64,000 nt of DNA from Glandiceps talaboti (GCF_964340395.1 NC_135570.1:2045001-2109000); one strand, 5' to 3'. Shown: positions 11,638-23,701, numbered from the stretch's first letter. The notes: generated by a model not told the origin, from the letters alone. A program made the numbers and translations.

Positions 11638-11905
11638 TATTTTTCTTCGTTCAGCCAAGAAAAATACAAGTGACATAAGGGGTATTTGTCACTATGAGTC
11701 GATATAATTCACGAGTATTTTTGGCTGAATTAAGAAATATTTTGGGGAATAATATAATAATACCAGTGCCAGTAATATCAAAGAGAAAAATCGAGGAATT
11801 TAATGGCAATTTTAGCGTTTTGACTCGATCATATTTCGAACACAGCAGAACCAAGGACGTATATACGTGTTGTCGTGACGTAGAACGATCAGGGTATAAA
11901 TTTCA
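11627..11905 (+). repeat. Foldback repeat R1, copy 2
   Basis: It starts TTATTCTCAAATATTTTTC. The left arm has TTCAGCCAAGAAAAATAC and the right arm GTATTTTTGGCTGAA, ending AATATTTTGGGGAATAATA. The tail holds CCAGTGCCAGTAATATCAAA, CATATTTCGAACACAGCAGA and ACGTGTTGTCGTGACGTAGA. It lies inside the receptor's last intron. The right arm lacks the CCCCTTAGGTCAC segment seen in copy 1. Confidence 0.88.
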
Positions 11906-12042
11906 TATTTTTTGTTTAACTTGGTTTGCGCATTATATATTCTTAGTGCAACACAATGTATCATTTGTCAAAATATTATTGAAGAATAAGACAAAAATAC
12001 AAATTAAAATAATATCGAAATATTGCTTCTTCTTATTAACTT

Positions 12043-12074
12043 CCCACCCACCCTCCCACCCACCCACCCACCCA
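12043..12074 (-). repeat. C-rich tract; potential G-quadruplex on minus strand
   Basis: Eight CCC runs with single-base spacers (CCCACCCACCCTCCCACCCA and on) in the last receptor intron. The tight spacing makes a stable i-motif / minus-strand G-quadruplex likely. Confidence 0.9.
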
Positions 12075-12248
12075 ACTATCAATTCACTTGACGACATTTT
12101 ATTCACTTTGTCAATAATGGTGTACAAAACATCCAGACACGTATTTTCATCAAGAGAAAGTTTGTAATCTAACTATATATTCGTACTGACGTATATATCT
12201 ATATATAATGAAAATAACCAGTTCCCACCAATTACTACTATTTTGCAG

Positions 12249-12557
12249 ACGGACTTAAAGCGACTTCTGAAGTGTCAAGGAATTCGTAAATGGCGACGTA
12301 AGCACGGCTCCATCATGAGTGCCTCGTCTCGAGGCAACAGATCAAGTACCAGCTCCACTCGAACCAGGCTATCTTTGGTGTTCAGCACATCTTTAAAAAA
12401 GTCGCCAAGTAAAAAAAGTACTACATCTCACAAAGAACACTTGAATGATGATGAAGATCAGGCCTTTCGAAATAATGATGTTGAAAAAGCTATCGCGGAT
12501 AATGAGTTTGCGACGACGAATTTCAATGAGCACGATGTCGTGGTTTCTAAAGCCTAA
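12249..12557 (+). CDS. Neuropeptide GPCR, last exon: helix 8 and C-terminal tail
   Basis: The exon encodes 102 residues and a TAA stop (12555-12557). The acceptor is CTATTTTGCAG (AG at 12247-12248), phase 0. It completes helix 8 as F-Q-TDLKRLLKCQG, where the Cys is in the usual palmitoylation position. A basic stretch (RKWRRKHGS) follows, then a dense Ser/Thr cluster (SSRGNRSSTSSTRTRLS) typical of receptor-kinase/arrestin tails, a Lys/Ser region, and an acidic end (DDEDQ). The tail finishes VVVSKA, which is not a clear class I PDZ ligand. The four exons in the window give 341 residues; with a missing N-terminus, TM1 and TM2 of about 80-100 residues, the full receptor would be of ordinary class A length. 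Confidence 0.93.
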   Translation, partial: TDLKRLLKCQGIRKWRRKHGSIMSASSRGNRSSTSSTRTRLSLVFSTSLKKSPSKKSTTSHKEHLNDDEDQAFRNNDVEKAIADNEFATTNFNEHDVVVSKA

Positions 12558-13145
12558 CTCTAGATTCCATAGTTAAGAAAAGTCAGTGGTATTGAATAAT
12601 TTGAGTTTAGTATTTGAATGACGTGCAGTTAAGTCGTATCTTTACCACTTTGCGTGTTAAAGGGACGGTTCTCTGTTGCGTTCATCTGAAATGCTTATAG
12701 AAACCAGAACACCGTAATTGCCTTGTATGAACTAAATAGTATCGGCACTTAAAACATATAAAGGTTCAATTTGTCAACTCACGTTGGCGGCGAGATTAGA
12801 ACGAGATCACCACTCTACCCCAGTGTACCAAGTTGATATATATGACCATCAAACAGTTTACTCTTGTCATTCTTGTAGATTTACATAAACTTATTAGCCC
12901 TCCGAAAATTATCATTTTAAACAATAGTGAATAGAGACCACAGTACTTTAACATCTATTTCGACTATTTGATGCACATGTACGTAATGTGTATGATGTAA
13001 GGTCGTCGTCATAAGTAAAATATTACTTACAATATGTCAATTCTGACATTAGATAACCCACCGCAAATAATTTTACAATGACATGTAGACCCGACATGTT
13101 ACTTAAATAAAGATTTTATCAATAAAATACACCAACAACCAAACC
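12558..13145 (+). other. Receptor 3' UTR
   Basis: Region after the receptor stop codon, ending near two poly(A) signals. No open frame or repeat is seen. The 3' boundary is inferred from the signals only. Confidence 0.6.
13106..13126 (+). terminator. Tandem poly(A) signals
   Basis: AATAAA occurs at 13106-13111 and again at 13121-13126, about 550 bp after the receptor stop codon. Cleavage would be expected about 10-30 bp downstream. This fits the end of the receptor transcript, just before the antisense retrotransposon. Confidence 0.55.
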
Positions 13146-13429
13146 TATATTTGGCGACAAAATTCCCCAAGAAAAGCATTTCTTATCTTAAAAAATCCAT
13201 ACAACAACAGATGAGTTACACTTACAGGACACTTACAATCACAGTGTGTATACATAGCTATTACATATGGTATGGAAGCTTCATACTCGATCACATACGG
13301 AGACATTTTTATTGTAAAACTCAAACAAGCAGCGATATCACAGACAACGTGCAAGTTGTCTACGAAAGACGTCAACAAGGCAGAAAAGCTACTAGTATGT
13401 GTTTACAGGCAATGTATATACAATGTATT
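13146..13429. other. Spacer between receptor and retrotransposon
   Basis: I see no feature. Open frames on both strands have no recognisable domain. Confidence 0.5.
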
Positions 13430-14700
13430 GAATTGAATTGAATTTATTTCACCTGAAACATAAGATAATAGCAATGCAAAGAGGAAAATACAGATACAAT
13501 AAAAGAAAATGCTCTTGTGAGGACCATGGAAATAGTTTTTTTAGAAACTAATCTAGTCCATGGTCCTTATCCTGACAAAGTATAGAAAGTAAAGATACAA
13601 GGCGTACTTATGATAAATAAATAATAATAATAATAAAAATATTATTATAATAATCAACACACACATACATATTCACATTTGTTTGCAGTATAGTACAAAT
13701 GAAACAAAGAAAAAGATGACAGCACAAAGAGCAGCAAAGAGTCACAATGGTGGATCAAAACAAACAAATCTATAGCACATGTACAGAAAAAGATATTTAC
13801 ATATTTACAGTACAAATTAGAATCAAGAAAAAAGGTGTGTCTTTATACATTTTTTTAAATTCATGTCGCTTGTGTATATTCTTAAGTTTGTTTGGTATCG
13901 AGTTCCATTGTTTGGGCAATGCATATTTGAAATTCCTTTGACACATTGTAAGATTAACTTTTGGAATGGGAATGTTACAACTAAGGGCTGATCTGGTAGG
14001 GTAGCTATGGGATAGACGGTTAGTAATGTAGTGGTTAATATTATGAGCATATCAGTTATTTTGTAAGTCATAGACAAACATGCATGCTTGGAAATTGCAC
14101 AGTTTATAGATATCTAATAATCGGAGTTGATTGAAAAGGGGCGCAGAATGTGTTTGATAGTCTGAGAAAGTGATAAGTCGAGCAAGTTTCTTTTGTAAGA
14201 TTAGAAATGGTTCGAGTAATGTACGATAGGTGTTACCCCAAATTTCAAGACAGTAACTAAGATGGGGGAGGATTAAAGTGTTGTAAAATAAAACAAGGGT
14301 GGACCTTGGGACATAATGGCGAATACGAGAGATGATTCCGATTTTGGGACTTATAGTTCGGGTTACTTTTTCGATGTGAGATTTCCAGGTGAGAGCTGGG
14401 TCGATGGAAATACCTAGATATGTGGCCGATGATACACTTAATTGGTGTGTCGCTAATACTTAGGGTTCCCTCGATGTGAGATATCCTTTGGGGAGTTTTG
14501 ATAATCATAGAGTTAGTTTTGTCAACGTTAATTGTTAGTTTGTTAGCATTGCACCAGTCGTTAACTTTATTAAAATGATCATTGAGTATGAATGGTAAGC
14601 TTTCTAATTCATATCAATGTCACTTCAATTCAGTGGAATTGGTACCATCAACAATTCCATGCAGTTTAGAGCTAGATGTTGGATTGATCGAATTTTCTTA
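13430..14700 (-). mobile_element. Truncated non-LTR retrotransposon, CR1/jockey-like, reverse-transcriptase C-terminus
   Basis: Reading the minus strand gives the C-terminal half of a LINE reverse transcriptase, in order. A degraded catalytic segment (HGIVDGTNSTE) lies near 14,650, where the family has F/YADDTN. Then come NDWCNANKLTINVDKT (about 14,540), YLGISIDPALTWKSHI (about 14,390), YNTLILPHLSYC (about 14,260) and LQKKLARLIT (about 14,170). This motif order is typical of CR1/L2/jockey-type elements (family knowledge). The frame is broken by a shift near 14,425-14,440 and a TGA at 14,052-14,054, and the 5' part is missing, so the copy is dead. The 3' UTR (13,430-13,820) has a hairpin and ends in a short AATTG-type repeat. 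It lies antisense just downstream of the receptor poly(A) signals. The exact clade needs a phylogeny. Confidence 0.95.
13520..13567 (-). other. Hairpin in retrotransposon 3' UTR
   Basis: Perfect 11-bp arms, AGGACCATGGA at 13520-13530 and TCCATGGTCCT at 13557-13567, with a nested TAGTTT/AAACTA pairing in the loop. It could be the 3' structure recognised by the element's own reverse transcriptase (inference). Confidence 0.7.
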
Positions 14701-14742
14701 GTTAATATTTACTGTATTGTTAGACGGCTAAAAATTGACTAC

Positions 14743-14761
14743 ACCTAGCAAGAAGCTAGGT
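14743..14761. other. Short perfect hairpin
   Basis: ACCTAGC and GCTAGGT arms around the five-base loop AAGAA, just beyond the 5' truncation of the retrotransposon. Function unknown. Confidence 0.5.
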
Positions 14762-17700
14762 TACTGTTATTGGAGATTTAACTTATAATAGAGTGATCAC
14801 GTTATAAATACCACAGAATGAGTATGTATTCTACATCCTGAGTTGGGCTGTATTATTAAATGCCCCGTACAAAATATATTCTAAATAATGAATACTTTTC
14901 ATTCAACAGGATAGCAAATATTATCCAGGTTTAATTATTTGAAATTGGGTTTAGATTTTCAGAATTGTTCTTTATTGTATATGTTCTGTACCAACATATT
15001 ATGATTGTATTGTAGGTGGAATAGAAATTATTTCAGATTTGTATCCTATTCTTGAAAAAAAAATCATTTATATTCATAACTTATCATTTCTTTATGTGCA
15101 ATATTTTCTCTTTCGTAATAAACACGAATAATTACAAAATTTAAAGAAAATTACAACATTTCAATCCTTGCCTTCTATAATTGTTTGAGGACATCCGGGT
15201 TATACACAGAACAAAGAATTTTTAAAAATACATGTTTTATGTTTCATGGCTCAATATACACTCCCATCTTGTTAATGGTGCAAACAGGAACATCCGGGAC
15301 ATTTACAGGGCAAGTGAAGTTTCTACAAAGCTTGTATTGCTATCGGTACGTGTCTTAGTTTACACAAGCTAGCTTTTAATTATTTATGATAGCACATTCT
15401 ACATAGATAGTTAGCTGGTAAGTGAAGCTTGAGAGTGAAGCAGAGAAAAAACTAGTACCTCACCAGACTTGCCATTTTGTGCTAGATATTTTCAAATTTC
15501 GGCTATCCTACTGGGGAAATATCATAATATGCTTGCAAAAGAGAATGGTATTCCTGACAGTTTGTAGTAATTAAGATAGCTAGTAATGATGGATGACTAA
15601 TGAGATGAATACTACTACTAGCCTGCTTTACATGGAGTATGGACGTGCTCTCGGTCAATGAAGATTATTGGCCAGTTACTTCGATCTGATGAACGACCAT
15701 TACTTCGTCACATAGCCTCACATATGTGTAAAATGTCGTCCTAAATCTAGCAACTGTAAGGAACCACGCAGTGTAGTGTTTGTTCTAGACTATTCATAAG
15801 GAAAAATGATAAATGGAAGCATATATGTTATAATTATGATATTTATATGTCATTCACGTTTTATCCAATACGTAAAAGTGATACTAGTAGCTTCAAACCA
15901 CCCCTTATCTATAAGTTAGTCTGTCACACTAAATTTGTCTCAACTCGAATTAAAACATTCGAGTCAAAAAAATAATTCATATGTCCCTATGGATTTTGAT
16001 GTAAGGCAGAGATATATTTTCAATTGCTCGTTCATTACGCTATCACTTTCTAACAGTTACAAATACATCATAGTATTAGTGTAGGGATTTTCTGTAAACT
16101 CTGCATTTACGTTTCTAATCTCCTAAGGATTCTCCTTCACGCTAAACTTGTAACTGGTGATCGTTCCCCAGATATAATTAACCTACATATCCTTTATCAG
16201 ACTTCATTGAAGCATGGTATGTCAAATTTGGAGCGATTTTCAGTATAACTTCAAGTTGTTCATATACACATGCAATTAAAAACGTACTGTATACACCTGG
16301 GGTTCCCTAGGAGACCTGTATGTTTTCATCAAAAGTACCTAACGTGGGGTCAAGCTGAGTTGATACGCTTTTAACGAAGTTGAAAATCGTCACATAAACT
16401 TCGATTAAAGTATTCTAGTATAATGTTAATTATGTCAATGTATGTTTTCTAGATATTAAAATTTTCTTCTGGCATTGTTACAACATCTTATTGTTTCCGT
16501 CACAGGTGTAATAATTTTACCCTATGTTAATAAATATAGTTTAATCAACTCACACCTGTGTCTGTCTGTGTCTGTCTCATTTATAGCTTATCCATGTCCT
16601 TGTTTTTTGTGTGTGATTTACCGTACTGTGATCCTTCGTTGTGTCATTTTGAGTTCTATGTACATTAACAAAACTCGGATTCATTATCATGTCACCTGAC
16701 CCATCTTGTAAAAATGGCATAATCTGAGCTTGGTTGGCTTATTACTCAAGTGAAAAGAATTAAACCACACCATATTCCAAATTCAACATTCCATATTCCA
16801 CATTCCAACATTCAGTATACGTATATTGTGTATATTGTTAATGTTAATACACGTCGTTTAAAACATGTAACATTACGATTGTCTTCTGGCAAACCTACAT
16901 GAGAACAGTTGATTCCATAGTAGTAGCACGTGGCCAAATTAATTAGAAAAAAGTGGCGGAGGAACAATCCGTTATGCTTTTATTTTCTCATTATATCTGT
17001 AAATGTAAATATAAAGCAATGTCCAAACAAAAGCACTATTTATTACGAATATCACCTAGGCATACCGCCCTCTACGACTAATGTATGAGTACTGATATTT
17101 TAATACTTTTTACTGTCAAGATTTTGTTGAAAAACTCTTGAAAAGGATTAAAACATGTTAAATGAACAAATTATATTCACAAATGTTCAGTTCCATTTCA
17201 TTTTAGCGTAACCCTATGAGGAATAGCAAACACTTGGCTAATAAGATAGATTGTGATACTTCAATTTCATGTCAAAATTCTCCCCATCATTGGACAGAAA
17301 TAGTATGCCTATAACAAACTAGACTTTAATTCTTTATGTCAAAACCTTTCAGAAACACAAGAAAATACATGTAGACATTGCATATATCTTTCAGGCTACA
17401 TAGATCACTGCTTGCAAAAAGTGGAGACGAGAAATTATGTTATGAACATTTCATGAAGTTCGCCCTCAAACATCAGATACTGAAACAATCTCACTAGAGA
17501 AATGCTGCATAGAATGAAACTGGTGAACTACTGTCCAGAACATCATACAAACTCGGATCCAGGAATGTTCAGCGTTTGTGGAGGTATGCGTTCTGTTATG
17601 TAGAAGGGCATCATTTGTATTACCAATATTTGACAACAATAGCCCGTGTGAATTCACGCAATAATAAAAAGAATATTTTTTTAGGAATACGACAAAATAT

Positions 17701-17766
17701 AATCTGCGTCTGAATACAAATTAAGCCCCTCCCCACGTGATCACACTTTCAATTTATTTGTAATGT
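14762..17766. other. No recognisable feature
   Basis: AT-rich sequence with no long tandem repeat and no exon-like segment I can defend. The open frames at 16,475-16,699 (+) and 17,466-17,657 (-) are within chance length. Confidence 0.5.
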
Positions 17767-17897
17767 ACTATCTGTGGATAAAATCGAACTCTAATTAGCA
17801 TGTACAATGTCATCTTATTAGTATTTATCAATTGTCAGTGAATGTATTGTTGGTTGTCTGATTGGAAAAGTAGCACCAGTTGTTGCTAGTGTTATGG
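17767..17897 (+). repeat. Dispersed repeat R4, copy 1
   Basis: Aligns with 62,047-62,182. The best block is CAATTGTCAGTGAATGTATT followed by GG(T/C)TTGTCTGAT(T/C)GGAA. The pair is well diverged and noncoding. Confidence 0.65.
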
Positions 17898-18173
17898 AGT
17901 TTAGTGTTGTCTTCTGTCATCCATGACACTAATGCAGCTTTCAATCTAAAGTGATAGGAGATTCTCGTTGACGTAACGACAACATCCATGTCTAATACAG
18001 TGAACACTTTGCCACCAGGAATTCATCAATTTTACGCATCGGTACAACAATGTCTCCATATTCCGTGCATATCAAACGTTTTTTTAACAATAGCGAAGAT
18101 GCTTTGAGAACACGCATTATGTATGCTAAAATGACCACTTTTTCTGTTCACCGAGTTTTAGTTATTTGCATTC

Positions 18174-18193
18174 TTGTCGCCAGAGGGCGACAA
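18174..18193. promoter_or_regulatory. Palindrome with CTCF-like core
   Basis: TTGTCGCC and GGCGACAA are perfect 8-bp arms around AGAG. The centre CGCCAGAGGGCGAC resembles the core of the animal CTCF motif (CCA(C)CAGAGGGCG type), with about two mismatches. It sits in an otherwise plain stretch. Binding is inference. Confidence 0.3.
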
Positions 18194-18341
18194 AGGTTGC
18201 ATGAGAAATGCACCCGCGTCTCCAACATTGTTTCTAGTCTGTTACCTTCCGTATATACCTCCATTACGTGTTTTCAACGCAAAATACATTTTCAAAAAGA
18301 AACATTTTCAGGGAAATAGGGATAATAAAATACATGCTGGT

Positions 18342-18549
18342 AATGAACTAGACAATTTATCACAAATGCATCACCATGTATAACCACATATCAATGAACT
18401 AGACAATTTATCACAAATGCATCACCGTGTATAATCACATGTCAATGAACTAGACAACTTGTCACAAATGTATCACCATGTATAACCACATATCAATGAA
18501 CTAGACAATTTATCACAAATGCATCAAAACCATGTATAACCACATATCA
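18342..18549. repeat. 51-bp tandem repeat, 4 copies
   Basis: The unit contains AATGAACTAGACAATTTATC, ACAAATGCATCACC and ATGTATAACCACATATC. Copies differ by a few substitutions and one 3-bp insertion. Confidence 0.95.
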
Positions 18550-19617
18550 AACTCCTAATTTGCCTATGTATATGTACGTAGAGAGTAAAGACGACACTAG
18601 TACAATTGTAGACATCAAACCGTTGACAAACAGAACCTCTTACAAACAGAGAAAGTAAACAACTGAATTGGATTAATAACACTTGGAACAGCATGCTGGA
18701 AGTACAGTTTTGTATTACATTCCATCGTTTGATAAGAACATTTTTATGACCAGTTTGTATACAGTAGTAGTTCTCGTTCACAAACAAATTTCCAGTTCCT
18801 CTTTCATGCACAGCCATATAACTGTTCTTATCAAACCAGGGTGTGTAACATGAGTCTCTGCATTTCCAACATGCTGAGCCAAGTGTTTAAAATCCAATTC
18901 TTACTTTCCCTGTTTGTAACTTGTGAACGTTCTGATGACGGCAGTTGTACCCCCAAAACTAGAGTATATTTCTGAATTAGAGTATCCACAGTGCTATCAA
19001 AGAAAGTCAGCCATTTTGTATGTACGATGCGATGCATACTTCTTTAGTGTTCGATACACTAACTATAGTAAGTATTTTTAATAAAAATGAACCCCAATCA
19101 CACAAAAATGTAAAAGTTATAAAATTGTTAATTCAGTTTCTACGTATTTATCGAATTCATTGACAGAAACAAGTCTTGATAATGTAAAATACACATATCG
19201 AAAAGTTTTAAAGTAAACATCACGGAAAAAGCTACATTGGGAAGAGTCATCCACCCCTGTCGTTTGGGAAATGTTCCCTAAATGCAATCACTTTATCCCC
19301 GTCTTTTCAGTGGTTAGGATTGCCTTCAGTCATGTAGAAATGGAAGTGCTCTTTGCACTTCAATGGTCTTATCTTGAGGGTGTTCGACATCTAGCAACCC
19401 TCATGCTTGATTTTGACGCATCAGGAAACCGAGTCACGTGTCTATTGTCATAAAGTAGTGCACATTGTGTGCTTGGACAATGTTATTATATCAATCGTCA
19501 GAGTAGATTTTACATACATTTTCATTTGAAATATTTGTGTCTTCTTATTCAGCTTGTTGATAGAATGGTATCTACAAAAACAACGACGTTTGGGGGAAGA
19601 AAGTTGTTGATTTATCT
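18550..19617. other. No recognisable feature
   Basis: Open frames at 18,524-18,817 (-), 18,831-19,037 (-) and 19,271-19,453 (+) show no domain or clear splice context. Confidence 0.5.
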
Positions 19618-20244
19618 CCACCACCACCACCACCACCACCACCACCACCACCACCACCACCACCACCTCCATCACCACCACCACCACCACCACCACCACT
19701 GCCACCACCACCGCCACCACCGCCATCACCACTGCCACCACCACCACCAACACCGCCATCACCACCACCACTACTACCACCACCGCCACCACCGCCACCA
19801 CCTCCACCACTACTACCACCACCGCCACCACCGCCACCACCTCCACCGCCAGCACCACCACCACCACCACCCACACCTCCAGCACCACCACCACCACCAC
19901 CACCACCACCACCACCACCTCCACCACCACTGCCACCACCACCGCCACCACCACCACCACCACCGCCACCACCACCCCCACCTCCACTGCCACCACCACC
20001 ACCTCCACCACCACTGCCACCACCACCGCAATCATCACCACCACCACCACTACTACCACCACCACCACCACCACCACCACCACCATCACCGCCACCACCA
20101 CCACCGCAATCATCACCACCACCACCATCACCGCCACCACCACCACCACCACCGCCGCCACCACCACCACCACCACCGCCACCGCCACCACCGCCACCAC
20201 CACCACCACCACCACCACCACCATCACCGCCACCACTACCACCA
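19618..20244. repeat. Long (CAC/CCN)n trinucleotide tract
   Basis: About 627 bp of CAC/CCA units with CCG, CCT, CTA, TCA and CAA interruptions. It includes duplicated blocks of CTACTACCACCACCGCCACC type and two GCAATCATCACC blocks. Frames give poly-His (+) and poly-Val, poly-Gly or poly-Trp (-) only. There is no flanking coding sequence, so it is not a gene. Confidence 0.97.
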
Positions 20245-21960
20245 TAAACACGCTGAAACAATAATAACTCGCTTGATCGTAAAATCTCAGACACCTATAA
20301 TGGTCTGGGGTAAAACTCACGTTGCTAACAACCGAAATCTACGTCATAGCGCGTTGTAAAAAGGGATATATCCAACATTATTAAAAAAAAATCATAATTA
20401 CCTCAAAGTTATGTATTCGGGGGTTGTTAGTTAGTACATGATATCTTTACGTGTTGGAAACAAACCTAGAATTGACGTTTTCCGTATAACGTGATTCTTG
20501 GAGATTTATAGAAGACGGTCTTTTCGTATTCCGCTCACGAACAGTAGTATGTCAATGTGACATATCACGCAAACACTTACAATTTACATGATTGCGCTGC
20601 TTTAAGGCGTGATGTGCCGGGCATATATGTACTGTACAAATAGATGAGTGGTCTGAGTCGTACAGACTGGGTTTGTTGTTGCTTCACCAACAGCCGTTAG
20701 ACGTTAATACACTGACTGATCACTTGTATAAATTCAAAACTACTCTACAGTGACTTTTATATACTTATTATTCCATTGGAATTACAGGATTTAGGGGTTA
20801 GAAATTTGAGCTTTAAAGGGGGAGGGGGGATTACAGCCGTAAGTCTTATTAGCGTTATCTCGACCATTTGTGAATCTTTTTTTGTCAGATATAGGCAAAA
20901 TACTTAAATCTGACACTACCATATCTAAAATCAACCACTAAGTGACTAACAATCATTTTGAGTGATAATTATGTTATATATAGATACATGAGTGAAACCA
21001 TTGCCATTCAAAACAACAGCAAGACCAGTAGGATAGATTGTAATCAATTCGTTATTAACTTCATACCTGGATGATTTATAACATTCATAAATAGATACAT
21101 GAGTGATTGTTTCTCTTTCTCATACCAAACACCAAACACCATCTGCTTCTCAAACCATCTCCGTCGCTATTCGAAGGAATAAACCAGATCTCCGAGTTGC
21201 AGCTAGTGCCGATTTAAACTTCAAATTTAGGAACATAATAACGCCCCTTTTCGAAAACTGAAAAAGGTGACTCTAAAAACGATCACAATTTTAAAAACCA
21301 CAACCCTCCTTCGCAATGTAAATGTTTAAGATATCAATCAGTATTGGCATCATTCAATACTGTTGATAGGATCTTTTAATCTACATTTCTATGTTATCAG
21401 AGATTGTTTTATAACATTTGATACCGTCTTTCAGTTTTTTGCTAGCATCCGCAATGACTATATTATGTCTTTTTAATAGCAAGTGATCTCAAATGGCAAA
21501 TTGAATCCTTGCGTGATCCGCTAAAGTTCTATTGGTTTGTATTAAAGTAAGGGGCGACCTTACTTATTCCTCATCGTGACACCGTAGAAAGGGTGGGTCG
21601 GTGGGTCGGTTAAAAAATCATTTTTTTAAATAAAAAACCCCGAATTTACCATGTGTACACATTAGCGATGCCTTTAATTCAGATGGATATTGTAACAGTC
21701 TGGATGAATTAGAAATAACAATTGAAACCAATGGAATCTGTTAACCATTTGTTTCGAACTTCAACAATGAACGGTAATTTGTTCGCCCAGACACACGATT
21801 CTGGCGTCGTCATCTTACTGTTACTGACGTTGTGAATTTCCTTCTAATTCTGCAGTAGAGGCATCGATTCTTTAAACAACTCCCTTGATCGTAGAAATAT
21901 AGGGTCGTACGTGTCATGATGAACGCAGATACAAGTAAGGTCGTCTTAAATACAATATTA
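20245..21960. other. No gene seen
   Basis: AT-rich. A small hairpin is at 21,545-21,566 (AAGTAAGG and CCTTACTT around GGCGA). It is followed by GGGTGGGTCGGTGGGTCGG, slightly like the GGGTCGG motif of repeat R3. Confidence 0.5.
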
Positions 21961-22262
21961 ATATAGTAACTATCAGGTATCATGGGATACAGTAACTATC
22001 AGGTATTATGGGATTTACAATGTATAGTAACTATCAGGTATTATGGGATATACTATCAGGTATTATGGGATTTACAATGTATAGTAACTATCAGGTATTA
22101 TGGGATATAGAAACTATCAGGTACATGTTTTGTATTGTGGGATATAGTAACTATCAGGTACTATGGGATTTACAATGTATAGTAACTATCAGGTATTATG
22201 GGATATAGTAACTATCAGGTATTATGGGATATAGTGACTATCAGGTATTATGGGATATACAA
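21961..22262. repeat. 26/35-bp tandem repeat, about 11 copies
   Basis: The core ATAGTAACTATCAGGTATTA TGGGAT is repeated. Some units carry an extra TTACAATGT, giving 35 bp, and one unit has a CATGTTTTG insertion. Confidence 0.93.
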
Positions 22263-23701
22263 TGGAAATTAGTTGAATAGAAACTTATCGTCGTCAGGTT
22301 TGTACAAATCTTAATAACATTTCTTCTTTTCATCACCTGGCGTAATAAAAATCTCACCAACATTGATTGCTATATTTTCTATATTTGCTTTGTGTCAGCT
22401 ACCAATCATGTACATACAAGTAAGTGATTGGATTGACATCTAAGAAGACTACAATTTAATACAGTACTTTATTTGTTGTTGTGCCAGGCGATACGACTTA
22501 TCAAAGCAATGTCAAGATGAAATTAATATTACATTTTGATGTTATAGTCTAAGAAATGATAGATTTATAACAAATATTAATAGTAATATTTATGTAGTTA
22601 TGCTGTATGATTTCATTAACCCACTACCAAGAAGGATACAATGTCATATGATATTGGGAAAATGCGATCACGTCATTTTAAGTCGGTCCAATACTTCGAC
22701 CATCCTTTTTGAATCAGAACATCAAGGATTAATATTAATATTTAACTATTAACAAGTAAAGCGTGGATCATGTTCTGTCTTATCCATGATTATTCGTGTA
22801 ACGAATGCCTACATTTTCAATCTTTCATGGTTATTTGATGGATACAGTTTCCTATAAACAGGAAACAAAACGTAGACTTGAAGACATTGGCGCTCGGATT
22901 TACATATGTACAACGTTATTACTAAGTTATTACAAGAGAAAGTTACAAAACAGTAACATTCATTAAAAAAATTAGGATTTAGAAAAAATAATCTTCCATT
23001 AAAATATCTCGGGTGTTCGGGGGTTTATTTCTATTCGTTGTACTTGATGTACGGCAAGTCTCTAGGTATAATGAAACACATTATTCATTTATACGACTAC
23101 CGTATGTTTCTTAACTTCCGCACGTAGGGAATGTTCGTGGCTATTGAAACATCTGAAGTGAAATTATTCATGCTCAGTAAGCCCGTTATATCACAGACCT
23201 CTGTTGTCTTCAAAATACAGCAGTATTGTACTATATTCACGCCTTTATTGTGAACTGTTACTTCAGCAATATCCAATAAATAAATTCTGATGATAGATTA
23301 CACAAGGTATAAATTCTTTGAATATGTTTGAATAGTGTAGTTTGAAACGTCTGTCATCTCTTAGTTATAATATAATAACGTTACAAAGTGTTAGGAATTG
23401 GTCGGAAAGAACAACAATGTATACTGCCCGTTTCTCTTTAGTCAATTTCTCTCTTCGTTTGTCTTTGATGCTATCTTCCGGTTACATTTATGCATATTAG
23501 ATGGGTAAGAAGTACACTATATTTATAAATACGAGAAATACATTAAGGAAACACTATGGCTAGTCGAATGCACTGATTTTTAAATACAGGTTCAATATTT
23601 TGAAATCATATTTGAATATTTAGTGCAACATATAACGGTATATATGTATATTGAGCACTATTCCTTAGAACATTTCCACATCGGGAATGGAAACCACCCC
23701 C
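22263..23701. other. No gene seen
   Basis: AT-rich sequence with no supported feature. A short hairpin (GTTTCCT / AGGAAAC) lies near 22,850. Confidence 0.5.

Larger units (their letters stand above)
11320..12248 (+). other. Receptor intron between TM7 and C-tail exons
   Basis: GT-AG intron of 929 bp. It carries, in order, a 32-bp tandem array, foldback copy 2 and a C-rich tract 175 bp before the acceptor. The intron is mostly repeat-derived. Confidence 0.85.

Noticed and set aside
19448-20359. Long poly-Val, poly-His, poly-Gly and poly-Trp ORFs
   Set aside because: All are frames of one CAC/CCN repeat; no domain on either side.
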